NCBI RefSeq assembly: GCF_000367365.1
Contig: NZ_BARF01000025.1
Location: 62,001-126,000 of the forward strand
From: Streptomyces prunicolor NBRC 13075
GTDB taxonomy: Bacteria > Actinomycetota > Actinomycetes > Streptomycetales > Streptomycetaceae
Length of the DNA stretch: 64,000 nucleotides
Direction of reading: 5' to 3'
Shown: positions 44,093 through 52,675 of the stretch, in pieces
Numbering within the stretch: position 1 is the stretch's first letter
Layout of the letters: the number at the start of each line of letters is the position of its first letter
Made by a program: the position numbers and the translations under genes
Notes under the pieces: generated by a model
What the model saw: the letters and a program-made list of their open reading frames with translations, nothing else
Databases searched by the model: none
Told to the model about the DNA's origin: nothing

Positions 44093-45673
44093 TTGAACCG
44101 CGCACGTACGAATGACCGCTTCTCGCGAAAGCGTAATGGAAATCCGGAATCCGGAAAGAGCGGCGGCGGCTACCGCTCGGCGGCTCCGTCCGGCAACCGC
44201 TCCAGCGCGCCGCGCCGCTCCAAGGGCGGCGGCGGTGGCCGTCCGGTCGCTCTGCAGGGCGAGTTCGCCCTGCCGAAGACGGTGACCCCCGGCCTTCCCG
44301 CCGTGGAGTCGTTCGCCGAACTCGACATGCCGGCCAAGCTGTTGGCCGCGCTCGGCCACGAGGGCGTCACCGTCCCGTTCCCGATCCAGGCGACGACGCT
44401 CCCGAACTCCCTCGCCGGCCGTGACGTGCTCGGCCGCGGCCGCACCGGCTCCGGCAAGACCCTCGCCTTCGGCCTCGCGATGCTGGCCCGTACGGCGGGC
44501 CGTCGCGCTGAACCGCGAGCGCCCCTTGCTCTCGTCCTCGTCCCGACCCGCGAGCTGGCCCAGCAGGTCACCGACGCGCTCACCCCGTACGCCCGCGCCG
44601 TCAGCGTGCGGATGACCACCGTCGTCGGCGGTATGTCGATCGGCCGCCAGGCCGGTGCGCTGCGCGGCGGTGCGGAGGTCGTGGTCGCGACTCCGGGACG
44701 CCTCAAGGACCTCATCGAGCGCGGCGACTGCCGCCTGGACAGCGTGACCATCACGGTCCTCGACGAGGCCGACCAGATGGCCGACATGGGCTTCATGCCC
44801 CAGGTCACCGCGCTGCTCGACCAGGTGCAGACGGGCGGCCAGCGCATGCTGTTCTCGGCCACCCTGGACCGCAACGTGGACCTCCTGGTCCGCCGCTACC
44901 TGACCGACCCCGTCGTCCACTCCGTCGACCCCTCCGCGGGCGCGGTCACGACGATGGAGCACCACGTCCTGCACGTGCACGGCACGGACAAGCAGCGCGC
45001 GACCACCGAGATCGCGGCGCGCGAGGGCCGGGTCATCATGTTCCTGGACACCAAGCACGCGGTGGACCGGCTGGTGAAGCACCTGCTGAACAACGGCGTC
45101 CGCGCGGCCGGTCTGCACGGCGGCAAGTCCCAGCCGCAGCGCACCCGCACGCTCGCCCAGTTCAAGGACGGGCATGTGACGGCGCTGGTGGCGACCAACG
45201 TCGCGGCGCGCGGCATCCACGTCGACAACCTCGACCTGGTCGTCAACGTCGACCCGCCCACCGACCCCAAGGACTATCTGCACCGCGGCGGCCGTACGGC
45301 CCGTGCGGGCGAGTCCGGCAGCGTCGTCACGCTGGTCACCCCCGACCAGCGCCGTGACTTCACCCGGCTGATGACCGCGGCCGGCGTCACCCCGGAGGTC
45401 ACCGCGGTGCGCTCCGGCGAGGAGGAGCTGACCCGGATCACGGGCGCCCAGGCCCCGTCCGGCGTCCCGGTCGTCATCCAGGCCCCGGTCGTGGAGCGCG
45501 AGCGCACCCGCCGTAGCCCGTCCTCGTCGTCGTCCCGGGGCCGTCGTGGGCGTCCGGCCGGGGCCGGCGAGGGCCGGTCCACCGGTGGTGCGGCTCGGCG
45601 TGGCGGCAGCGGCGGCAGTGCCGGCGGCAGCAGCCGGGGGCAGCGACGGTCGTCCTTCGGCCCCGCGGCCTGA
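44093..45673 (+). CDS. DEAD-box ATP-dependent RNA helicase
   Basis: A 526-residue helicase from TTG 44093, nine bases after AAGGAAGG (an upstream GTG at 44066 lies inside the hairpin). It has a basic Gly-rich N-terminus, the Q motif PFPIQATTL, Walker A RTGSGKT, PTRELAQQ, TPGRL, DEAD in VLDEADQMADMGF, SAT in LFSATL, and the C-terminal core with ATNVAARGIHVDNLDLVVN and HRGGRTARAG. An RGG/SG-rich tail after residue 475 probably binds RNA. With the preceding cold-shock gene it suggests a role in unwinding structured RNA at low temperature. Confidence 0.95.
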   Translation: MNRARTNDRFSRKRNGNPESGKSGGGYRSAAPSGNRSSAPRRSKGGGGGRPVALQGEFALPKTVTPGLPAVESFAELDMPAKLLAALGHEGVTVPFPIQATTLPNSLAGRDVLGRGRTGSGKTLAFGLAMLARTAGRRAEPRAPLALVLVPTRELAQQVTDALTPYARAVSVRMTTVVGGMSIGRQAGALRGGAEVVVATPGRLKDLIERGDCRLDSVTITVLDEADQMADMGFMPQVTALLDQVQTGGQRMLFSATLDRNVDLLVRRYLTDPVVHSVDPSAGAVTTMEHHVLHVHGTDKQRATTEIAAREGRVIMFLDTKHAVDRLVKHLLNNGVRAAGLHGGKSQPQRTRTLAQFKDGHVTALVATNVAARGIHVDNLDLVVNVDPPTDPKDYLHRGGRTARAGESGSVVTLVTPDQRRDFTRLMTAAGVTPEVTAVRSGEEELTRITGAQAPSGVPVVIQAPVVERERTRRSPSSSSSRGRRGRPAGAGEGRSTGGAARRGGSGGSAGGSSRGQRRSSFGPAA

Positions 45674-45738
45674 GGACCAACTCGGCGCCTTCGGGCGCCC
45701 GTTCGGCCCCCGATCCTCCCTTCTCCCTGTGAGGCAAC

Positions 45739-46065
45739 ATGCGCTGTGTCATCGCCCGGTATCCCTTCGACCTCACCAAGATGGGTGTCCTGGAGACGAT
45801 GAAGGGCATCAAGCCCGAGCTGGTCACGGGTGAGTCCGTGACCATCGGGCGGCGCCGCTACCCCGTCAAGCAGGTGGGGCAGGTCATCACCCGGCAGGAC
45901 CCCCGCGACTTCAACAGCGGCGAGGTCATCCGGGCCATGACCCGGCTCGGCTTCACCTGCCACGGACTGCCCGAGGCCGTGCCCGTGCACGTCCTGACTC
46001 CGCTGGAGAACGCGTCGGCCCTGCTGGGCAGCGGCGCGGCCCAGGACGTGTCGGAAACCGTGTAG
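45739..46065 (+). CDS. Conserved hypothetical protein (small, downstream of the DEAD-box gene)
   Basis: A 108-residue protein starting at ATG 45739 after GTGAGG. It has no signal peptide or membrane segment. The sequence MRCVIARYPFDLTKMGVLETMKGIKPELVTGESVTIGRRRYPVKQVGQVITRQD... is well formed and coding-biased but belongs to no family I can name. It lies 65 bases after the helicase stop and before a strong terminator, so it is likely in the helicase transcript. A role in RNA metabolism would be guesswork. Confidence 0.78.
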   Translation: MRCVIARYPFDLTKMGVLETMKGIKPELVTGESVTIGRRRYPVKQVGQVITRQDPRDFNSGEVIRAMTRLGFTCHGLPEAVPVHVLTPLENASALLGSGAAQDVSETV

Positions 46066-46082
46066 AAGCGACACCAGTACAG

Positions 46083-46124
46083 CCGAGAGGGCCCTGCCGA
46101 CGCGCGTCGGCAGGGCCCTCTCGG
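46083..46124. terminator. Terminator after the helicase transcript
   Basis: CCGAGAGGGCCCTGCCGACG and its exact complement meet at the centre, giving a stem of about 18 bp with a tight loop; no long T run follows. Confidence 0.85.
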
Positions 46125-46222
46125 CGTTCCGGGCCTGCCACGGGCCGGGCGGCACCCCTGCTGAACGAGCAGATGAACAGCGGGTTAGCATATGAGCGCC
46201 GCCTAGCTCGAAAGAGAAATCT

Positions 46223-47677
46223 GTGCCTGTCAACGAGGACTCGTTCACCAACTGGAAGACCCGCGAGGAGATCGCGGAGTCGATGATCCCGATGATCGGG
46301 AAGCTGCACCGCGAGCGGGACGTCACGGTCCTGCTGCACAGCCGCTCCCTGGTCAACAAGTCGGTGGTCAGCATCCTCAAGACCCACCGGTTCGCCCGCC
46401 AGATCGCCGGCGAGGAGCTCTCCGTCGTCGAGACCCTGCCCTACCTGCGGACGCTCACCACGCTCGACCTGGGCCCCTCGCAGATCGACATCGGCATGCT
46501 CGCCGCGACCCACCGCATCGACGAACGCGGCCTGTCCGTCGAGGAGTTCACCGCCGAGGCCGTCGCCGGTGCCACCGGCGCCAACAAGATCGAGAGCCGC
46601 GAGGGCCGCGACGTCGTCCTCTACGGCTTCGGCCGCATCGGGCGCCTGGTCGCCCGCCTGCTCATCGAGAAGGCCGGCTCGGGCAACGGTCTGCGGCTGC
46701 GCGCCATCGTCGTACGGCGGAGTGGGGGGCGGGCCGAAGAAGATCTCGTGAAGCGGGCCTCGCTGCTGCGCCGCGACTCGATCCACGGCCAGTTCCAGGG
46801 CACGATCACCGTCGACGAGGCCAGCAACACGATCATCGCCAACGGCAACGAGATCAAAGTGATCTACGCGGGCGACCCGTCCGAGGTCGACTACACGGCG
46901 TACGGCATCAAGGACGCCATCCTCATCGACAACACGGGCAAGTGGCGTGACCGGGAAGGACTTTCGCAGCATCTGCGGCCCGGGATCGACAAGGTCGTGC
47001 TGACCGCGCCCGGCAAGGGCGACGTCCCGAACATCGTGCACGGCGTCAACCACGACACCATCAAGCCGGACGAGCAGATCCTGTCCTGCGCGTCCTGCAC
47101 CACCAACGCGATCGTGCCGCCGCTGAAGGCGATGGCCGACGAGTACGGTGTGCTGCGCGGCCATGTGGAGACGGTCCACTCGTTCACCAACGACCAGAAC
47201 CTGCTGGACAATTACCACAAGGCCGACCGTCGCGGCCGTTCTGCGCCGCTGAACATGGTGATCACCGAGACCGGTGCCGCCTCCGCCGTCGCCAAGGCGC
47301 TGCCGGACCTCAAGGCGCCGATCACGGGCAGCTCGATCCGCGTCCCGGTGCCGGACGTGTCGATCGCGATCCTCAGCCTGCGGCTCGGCCGCGAGACCAC
47401 CCGCGCCGAGGTTCTGGACTACCTCCGCGACGTCTCGCTCACCTCGCCGCTCAAACGGCAGATCGACTTCACCACCGCCCCCGACGCGGTGTCGAGCGAC
47501 TTCATGGGCTCGCGCCACGCCTCGATCATCGACGCGGGCGCCACCAAGGTCGACGGCGACAACGCGATCCTCTACCTCTGGTACGACAACGAGTTCGGCT
47601 ACTCCTGCCAGGTCGTCCGGGTCGTCCAGCACGTATCCGGGGTCGAGTACCCGACGTATCCCGCACCGGCTGTCTGA
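46223..47677 (+). CDS. gap: Glyceraldehyde-3-phosphate dehydrogenase, long form
   Basis: A 484-residue GAPDH. The Rossmann core starts near residue 130 (VVLYGFGRIGRLVARLL), and the catalytic Cys lies in SCASCTTNAIVPPLK with the following HSFTNDQNLLD and the C-terminal WYDNEFGYSCQVV. The first 125 residues (EEIAESMIPMIGKLHRERDVTVLL...) are an extra N-terminal helical domain that marks the long actinobacterial GAPDH type; its purpose is not settled. NAD(P) preference cannot be read with certainty. It is a single gene between two terminators. Streptomyces usually have another, standard-length GAPDH in the glycolytic operon, so this may serve a different flux direction. Confidence 0.92.
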   Translation: MPVNEDSFTNWKTREEIAESMIPMIGKLHRERDVTVLLHSRSLVNKSVVSILKTHRFARQIAGEELSVVETLPYLRTLTTLDLGPSQIDIGMLAATHRIDERGLSVEEFTAEAVAGATGANKIESREGRDVVLYGFGRIGRLVARLLIEKAGSGNGLRLRAIVVRRSGGRAEEDLVKRASLLRRDSIHGQFQGTITVDEASNTIIANGNEIKVIYAGDPSEVDYTAYGIKDAILIDNTGKWRDREGLSQHLRPGIDKVVLTAPGKGDVPNIVHGVNHDTIKPDEQILSCASCTTNAIVPPLKAMADEYGVLRGHVETVHSFTNDQNLLDNYHKADRRGRSAPLNMVITETGAASAVAKALPDLKAPITGSSIRVPVPDVSIAILSLRLGRETTRAEVLDYLRDVSLTSPLKRQIDFTTAPDAVSSDFMGSRHASIIDAGATKVDGDNAILYLWYDNEFGYSCQVVRVVQHVSGVEYPTYPAPAV

Positions 47678-47706
47678 GGCCTTCTGCCCCGCGTGTTGAA
47701 CGTGTG

Positions 47707-47744
47707 ACGGCCCGGCCACCCCCAAGTCGGGGCGGCCGGGCCGT
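47707..47744. terminator. Terminator between gap and the convergent DUF1996 gene
   Basis: ACGGCCCGGCC (47707-47717) pairs with GGCCGGGCCGT (47734-47744), with an inner CCCC/GGGG pairing in the loop. Confidence 0.78.
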
Positions 47745-47777
47745 CGTTGTCACAGACGTGCACGGAGGTGCGCTGGG

Positions 47778-49913
47778 TCAGCGTGTACTGCGCTTACCTC
47801 GGTAGAGCACCACGAATCCGGCGACGAGAAGCAGCGCGCCGGCCACGGCGGGCCACAGATTCGCGCCGGTCTCCGCCAGTCCGCCCTGCGCCTGCGGCTG
47901 GTTGGGGCCTACGGCTGCGTAGCTCTCCCCGCCCGAGGACGAGTCGGGCGGTGTCGCCGTGGGGCTGCCGACCTGGCCGCCGGAGCCGTTGTCCGAACTC
48001 CCCTGCGTCTCGGTCGACTTGGACCCTTCGGTCTTCGTGTCGGCCTTGGGGACCGAGACCGCGGTCGTCAGGTCACCGGGGTCGGTGGTCTGGGTGTCGG
48101 TGGGCTCGGGGGCGTTGGTCTCGGTGTCCGGGGCGCTCGTCACGGGATCCGCGCCGGGCTGGTCACCGTTGCCGCCGTTGTCACCATTCCCGGCGTTGTC
48201 ACCATTCCCGGCGTTGTCACCATTCCCGGCGTTGCCGCCGTTCCCCTCGTTGCCGCCGTTCCCGGCGGGTTCGTCGGACGCGGTGGCCGTGGGCGCCGCC
48301 GTAGCGGTGTCGGTGGCCGTCGGGGACGCCTCCGGCTCACCCGAACCGCCGCCCGAACCCGAGCCGCCGCCCGAACCGCCACCGTTACCCGGGTCGTCGT
48401 CCGTGCCGGCGCCGCACTTCTTGCCGTCGTTGATGCAGTTGACCACGTCCTTCATCAGGCCCTCGTCGAAGACGTTGATGAAGTCGCCGTGGTCCGTGAC
48501 GGGCTTGTGCTGCTGCTCGGGGAAGGAGTCCACCGCGAACAGCGGGGTCGTCTTGCCGCCGTCCTGGAGGCTCGGCGCGTTCACGTCGTAGACGATCCGC
48601 TGCACCAGCTGCGGAATGGCCTCGAAGCCCGCCGGGCAGGAGCCGTCGGCGGCCTCGAAGGCCACGTGGGTGCGGTGGTTGGCGCTGTCGATGTTGCGGC
48701 CGTCCCAGCAGCTCTGGAACTTGAAGGTGCGCACCACGTCGCTGCCCGCCGGGCACAGCGGGTACTTGTCCTTGAGCTGCCGGTCCTCGAACCCGGTGCA
48801 GCTCCAGGAGGCGTTGGCGTTGGCCGGGCCGTTCACGAAGGCCTTGGCATCGCCGGTGATGATGCGCAGGAGGCGCGGCATCGCGACGACCTTGCTCTTC
48901 GGGTTGCCCACGAACGTCAGCGTGGCCGCCTTCGCGGTGACGATCTGACCGGAGTTGCCCTCGGTACCGCCGCCGGGCTTGTCGGCGTCCTGCTCCTGCT
49001 TGCCGTTCTGCAGGCGCAACACGGGCCAGTAGTAAGTGGACTTGTCGCCCGGGTTCTCACAACTCGTGTCGGCCTTCGCCAGGTCGTCGTCGCTCGCGAA
49101 GGCGTTGTTCGACTGGTTGCCGATGTAGTCGTGGAAGTGGTGGGCGCCGTTGGTGACTCCGGGCGCGACGATCACGTTGTCCGAGTTGAACAGGCCGTTC
49201 TCGTTGACACCGCAGGCGGTGACGAACGTGCCGCGGGAGGCGTCGGCCTGGTCCTGCGGGGTGTTCACGTTGGGCTGTACGGAGGTGATGTCCGCGTAGT
49301 CCGAGGCGACGGGCCCGTTGGTGGACTGCTGGTTGCCCTGCTGGTCCTGGCCGTCGCCCTGCTGCTGGTCCTGGCCGCCCTGGTCGTCGCCGCTGCTGTC
49401 CTGGTCGCCGCTCTGATCGCCGTTCTGGTCCCCGTTCGTGGGGGCGATCAGGGTGCAGCCCGCGAGTGCGTCGAGGCCTTCCGGGCGGTCCCCGACACGC
49501 GCGATGGCGTCGCCGATCCGTCCGATGGTCGCGGCGCGCTTCTCCTTCAACGGATTCATGATCGCGTTGTCGGCGAAGGAGGCGTCCTGGCGTATGGACT
49601 CCGTCGAGTCCTTCAGTTTCTGGTAGGCCTCGGTTATCTGCTGGTCCAGAAGCGCGAGTTGGGTGTCGACCTCGGTCTTCGCCTCGTCGGGGACCGTCGT
49701 CAACTGGGTGCCGATGTCCGGGCAGTCGATCGTGGCGCCGTCCGATGCCGCATCCGGAGACCCTTGTTGGGCGGAATCACCGCCCCAACCGCCTTCGGAC
49801 GCCGACGCGTAGACGTTCGCCGCCACCAGTCCTCCGCCGCCCAGCATCAGGGCGACTGCTGCCATCGTCGCGCGTCGTGCGCCCGTGGGGCGTCTGCGCG
49901 TGTTGCGTGCCAA
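47778..49913 (-). CDS. DUF1996 surface protein with LAETG sortase signal
   Basis: A 711-residue secreted protein: signal peptide (RRATMAAVALMLGGGGLVAANVYASA, residues 13-38), a helical segment to about residue 150, a Gln/Asp/Gly linker (GDQNGDQSGDQD...), and a DUF1996 domain about 205-500 (GTFVTACGVNENGLFNSDNVIV, HHFHDYIGNQSNNAF, SCWDGRNIDSANHRTHVAF). A long Gly/Asn/Thr/Pro-rich stalk then leads to LAETG, a hydrophobic helix (WPAVAGALLLVAGFVVLY) and RGKRSTR. The sorting signal matches class E sortase substrates such as long chaplins, so the protein is expected on the cell wall. The function of DUF1996 is unknown; fungal and bacterial homologues are extracellular. The stalk has exact 18-bp DNA repeats. 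Confidence 0.9.
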   Translation of the reverse strand: MARNTRRRPTGARRATMAAVALMLGGGGLVAANVYASASEGGWGGDSAQQGSPDAASDGATIDCPDIGTQLTTVPDEAKTEVDTQLALLDQQITEAYQKLKDSTESIRQDASFADNAIMNPLKEKRAATIGRIGDAIARVGDRPEGLDALAGCTLIAPTNGDQNGDQSGDQDSSGDDQGGQDQQQGDGQDQQGNQQSTNGPVASDYADITSVQPNVNTPQDQADASRGTFVTACGVNENGLFNSDNVIVAPGVTNGAHHFHDYIGNQSNNAFASDDDLAKADTSCENPGDKSTYYWPVLRLQNGKQEQDADKPGGGTEGNSGQIVTAKAATLTFVGNPKSKVVAMPRLLRIITGDAKAFVNGPANANASWSCTGFEDRQLKDKYPLCPAGSDVVRTFKFQSCWDGRNIDSANHRTHVAFEAADGSCPAGFEAIPQLVQRIVYDVNAPSLQDGGKTTPLFAVDSFPEQQHKPVTDHGDFINVFDEGLMKDVVNCINDGKKCGAGTDDDPGNGGGSGGGSGSGGGSGEPEASPTATDTATAAPTATASDEPAGNGGNEGNGGNAGNGDNAGNGDNAGNGDNGGNGDQPGADPVTSAPDTETNAPEPTDTQTTDPGDLTTAVSVPKADTKTEGSKSTETQGSSDNGSGGQVGSPTATPPDSSSGGESYAAVGPNQPQAQGGLAETGANLWPAVAGALLLVAGFVVLYRGKRSTR
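48177..48230. repeat. Three perfect 18-bp tandem repeats in the DUF1996 stalk
   Basis: GTTGTCACCATTCCCGGC occurs three times without mismatch, coding on the minus strand for repeated AGNGDN units. Stalk length probably varies by slippage between strains. Confidence 0.88.
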
Positions 49914-50381
49914 GGAAGTTGCTCCTACACGTATCGGTCGGCCCGGATCGTCCCGGCATGGAAATCCCCCGTTCCAATACGGAGCAGGATGCCGGTGTGT
50001 TCAACCGTCCCAAAAATTCATAGCGACCTCATATGGATCACCCGGCCCGGCGGGCTCATCGGCCCGAGACACGTTTGGGAGAGGTAAAGGTCACAAAAAC
50101 GTATCGGACATATCGCGCTTCAACCTTCACACGAGGCACACACGTTGGCTAAGTTGGCGCTCAGACCGTACGACCTACTCCGGCGATCAGCGCCGGGCCG
50201 CACGGTTTGCGCCGAATCCGGTGTGTCGCTCGCGACAGCCGGAACCGGGGACCCAACCGACTTGGGGTGAATCGGCCCAACCGCCCGTCCGGGCAAGGGT
50301 CGTAGGGCAATCCTTCCGTGATCGGCCGCCCGAACCCGACAGCTAACCCGGTAGGCGCGATACGGAAGGAGCACGTCTGCC
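49914..50381. other. 468-bp divergent intergenic region without recognisable gene
   Basis: The gap separates the divergent DUF1996 and NlpC/P60 genes. Frames here lack coding bias and starts with ribosome-binding sites. I see no strong palindrome or terminator; it presumably holds the two promoters. Confidence 0.5.
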
Positions 50382-52019
50382 ATGCCGGCAGAACGAAGTA
50401 CGCGCACCGGAGGCAGTGGCCCCACCGTGGACGACCGACCCAGCCGTGACGAAGTGCAGCGGCGGATCAACTCCCTTTACGACAGGGCCGAGACGGCCAC
50501 CGGAAACTACAACGCCACACGCAAGATGTCCGGTGCTCCACGCCAGCGTGTCGAGCCCCGCCCCAGCGCGTCGCGTCCTTCCGACCCCGCTCAAGACGCC
50601 GTCACCCGGCAGTTGTTCGACCGCGCTCGCGCCCAACTGGGCCCGACCGTACCGGCGGCCCTGCCGCCCCGCAGGACTCCCGCCCGTCCGGCCGCAGCCC
50701 GGCCCGAGCGGTCCGAGCGACGCCCCGAGCCCGAGGGCGGCGCCCGAGCACTTGAGGCGCAGCCCGGCCGCGCCGTGGCCGAACTGACCGCGGGGACCGG
50801 CATGCCGGAGCCGGCCGCCCCTCAACTCAGGGCGTCTGTCGCCGAGTTGACGGCCGGACCCGTCGCCGCGCTGCCGCCCGCCGCGCCGCAAGCTCCCCAG
50901 ATGCCTCAGATCGCCGCGGCGCAGGCACCGCAAATGCAGCAGATGGCCCAGATGCCCCAGGCGACCGTCCTCGACCTGCCGCCCGTGCCGTCCATCGAGG
51001 TGCTGCCCGCGCCCGTCATGGAGGCGCAGCAGTTCGCCGTCGCGGCTGCCCCGGCGCCGGTCTTCGACCCCCTCACCGCGGACCTGGAGCTGCTCCCGTA
51101 CATCGCCGCTCCGCGCGCCGAACAGGCCCCGGCGAGTGCTACCTGGCCGCCCGCGCAGACCAACTGGCCCACAGCGGAGACGACTTGGTCGACCGGGGCG
51201 ATGCCGATGGTCCCCGAACAGCAGACGTGGTCGACCGGGCAGTTGCCCGTCATGCCCGAACAACAGAGCTGGGCCACGGGCCAGATGCCCATCGTGCCCG
51301 AACAACAAGCCTGGGCCACAGGCCAGATGCCGGTCGTGACCCAGCAACAGGCCTGGGAAACGGGGCAGATGCCCGTCGTCCCCGAGCAACAGGCCTGGGC
51401 CACCGGCCAGATGCCCATGGTGACCGAGCAGCGCACCTCGTACCCCACGCCTGAACCGGACTGGCGTCCGCCGCAGCAGGAGTGGCAGCCGACCCCACCC
51501 GCCGCCGAGGTCTCCTTCGCCGCGGCCCCGGTCGCCGCTCCCGAGTTCACCCTGCCCACGGCTCCGACGATGGCCCCGGAGATCATTCTTCCCCCGGCCC
51601 CGACCATCAGCCCGGCGCCCGCCGCGGCCGTACCCGCCGCACTGCAGGACCCCACCACGCTCAGCAAGACCAGCACCGCGCTCGCCTTCGCCCGCGCACA
51701 GATCGGCAGGCCCTGCCTGTGGGGCGCGGCGGGACCGGACGCGTACGACTGCTCCAGCCTCACCCAGGCCGCCTGGAAGGCCGCGGGCGTCCTCCTCCCG
51801 CGCACCTCCCAGGAACAGTCCGGCGCCGGCGCGCTCGTCCCGCTCACGGACATCCGCGCGGGCGACCTGATCTTCTTCTACGACAGCATCGACCACGTCG
51901 GCCTCTACACCGGCAACGGCCTGATGATCCACGCGCCGAGCCCGGGTACGCCGATACGCGAGGAGTCGATCTTCCACGCCGGTGCCGCCGCCATCCGGGG
52001 CGCCGTACGGCCCGCCTGA
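50382..52019 (+). CDS. NlpC/P60 (C40) peptidase-like protein with 14-residue repeats
   Basis: A 545-residue protein. Residues 20-50 (DEVQRRINSLYDRAETATGNYNATRKM) resemble the helical segment that follows the signal peptide in secreted Streptomyces C40 enzymes, but no signal peptide or hydrophobic N-terminus is present. A Pro/Ala/Gln-rich region follows, with six copies of a 14-residue unit (x-W-[AS]-T-G-Q-M-P-x-V-P-E-Q-Q) at residues 268-351. The C-terminal NlpC/P60 domain starts about residue 430, with catalytic Cys457 in DAYDCSSL, His505 in DHVGLYTG and a polar His in MIHAPSPG. It should cut peptidoglycan peptides if exported. The ATG has AAGGAG upstream. Confidence 0.88.
   Translation: MPAERSTRTGGSGPTVDDRPSRDEVQRRINSLYDRAETATGNYNATRKMSGAPRQRVEPRPSASRPSDPAQDAVTRQLFDRARAQLGPTVPAALPPRRTPARPAAARPERSERRPEPEGGARALEAQPGRAVAELTAGTGMPEPAAPQLRASVAELTAGPVAALPPAAPQAPQMPQIAAAQAPQMQQMAQMPQATVLDLPPVPSIEVLPAPVMEAQQFAVAAAPAPVFDPLTADLELLPYIAAPRAEQAPASATWPPAQTNWPTAETTWSTGAMPMVPEQQTWSTGQLPVMPEQQSWATGQMPIVPEQQAWATGQMPVVTQQQAWETGQMPVVPEQQAWATGQMPMVTEQRTSYPTPEPDWRPPQQEWQPTPPAAEVSFAAAPVAAPEFTLPTAPTMAPEIILPPAPTISPAPAAAVPAALQDPTTLSKTSTALAFARAQIGRPCLWGAAGPDAYDCSSLTQAAWKAAGVLLPRTSQEQSGAGALVPLTDIRAGDLIFFYDSIDHVGLYTGNGLMIHAPSPGTPIREESIFHAGAAAIRGAVRPA
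51183..51434 (+). repeat. Six 42-bp repeats coding for 14-residue W-x-TG-Q-M-P units
   Basis: Units read TWSTGAMPMVPEQQ, TWSTGQLPVMPEQQ, SWATGQMPIVPEQQ, AWATGQMPVVTQQQ, AWETGQMPVVPEQQ and AWATGQMPMVTEQR. Degenerate half-copies (TWPPAQ, NWPTAE) precede them. The array is inside the NlpC/P60 gene. Confidence 0.88.
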
Positions 52020-52215
52020 TCCGATCGGGGCCGGGCATTTCCCGGCCCTGACCGCACACCCCGCGACACTCCCGGCCAACCGCGTCATGGACCCGTACGA
52101 GTGGTGCATCCTGGGACACGGTCGTAGCGTCGACAGAGACACGACGACCGTGCCCCGGCAGCGGGCCCACCGCCGGCGCGGGGCGACGAGGACGAACAGA
52201 CGGCCGGGAGCGGAC

Positions 52216-52674
52216 ATGTACAAACACACCATGGTCGGAATCGTCACGCTCTGTGCCGCGGCCCTGCTCGGTCCGGCCGTCGCCACCTCGTCGGCGGCCC
52301 CGACCACGGTCCCGGTGACCGCCCACCGCCAGCTCCAGGACCCCGTGCTGGTCGACTGCCTCTGGCACCCCGAGGTGCGCCCCACGGACTTCATGCTCGC
52401 CTGCGGCGACGGCAACAGCCGCCTCACGTCGCTACGTTGGACGGACTGGAACGCCAACTCCGCGACGGCCACGGGCGTGAACGTGGTGAACGACTGCAAG
52501 CCCTATTGCGCGGTGGGCAAGTTCCACTCGTTCCCGGTCACCGTCCGGCTCGACACCCCGCAGACCTGGAAGCGGCACCCGCAGGTGCGGCAGTACACCG
52601 AGATCATCCTGACGTACCCCGGCGCGAGGCCGGACAAGTTCCAGCACACCGTGACCTACCCGCTCTGGAACTGA
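52216..52674 (+). CDS. Small secreted protein of unknown function
   Basis: A 152-residue protein from ATG 52216 after GGGAG. A signal peptide (MYKHTMVGIVTLCAAALLGP, cleaved after SSA-A near residue 28) precedes a compact domain with four cysteines (VDCLWHP, MLACGDGNS, NDCKPYCAVG), likely two disulphides, and a C-terminal beta-rich part. The pattern LACGDGNSRLTSLRWTDWNANSATATG is seen in many short Streptomyces secreted proteins without known function. It ends one base before the convergent EEP gene. Confidence 0.8.
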   Translation: MYKHTMVGIVTLCAAALLGPAVATSSAAPTTVPVTAHRQLQDPVLVDCLWHPEVRPTDFMLACGDGNSRLTSLRWTDWNANSATATGVNVVNDCKPYCAVGKFHSFPVTVRLDTPQTWKRHPQVRQYTEIILTYPGARPDKFQHTVTYPLWN

Positions 52675-52675
52675 C

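Noticed and set aside
49885..50346. 153-codon frame in the DUF1996/NlpC intergenic region
   Set aside because: No third-position bias, no ribosome-binding site, Arg/Ser-rich composition and overlap with the DUF1996 signal-peptide coding region.
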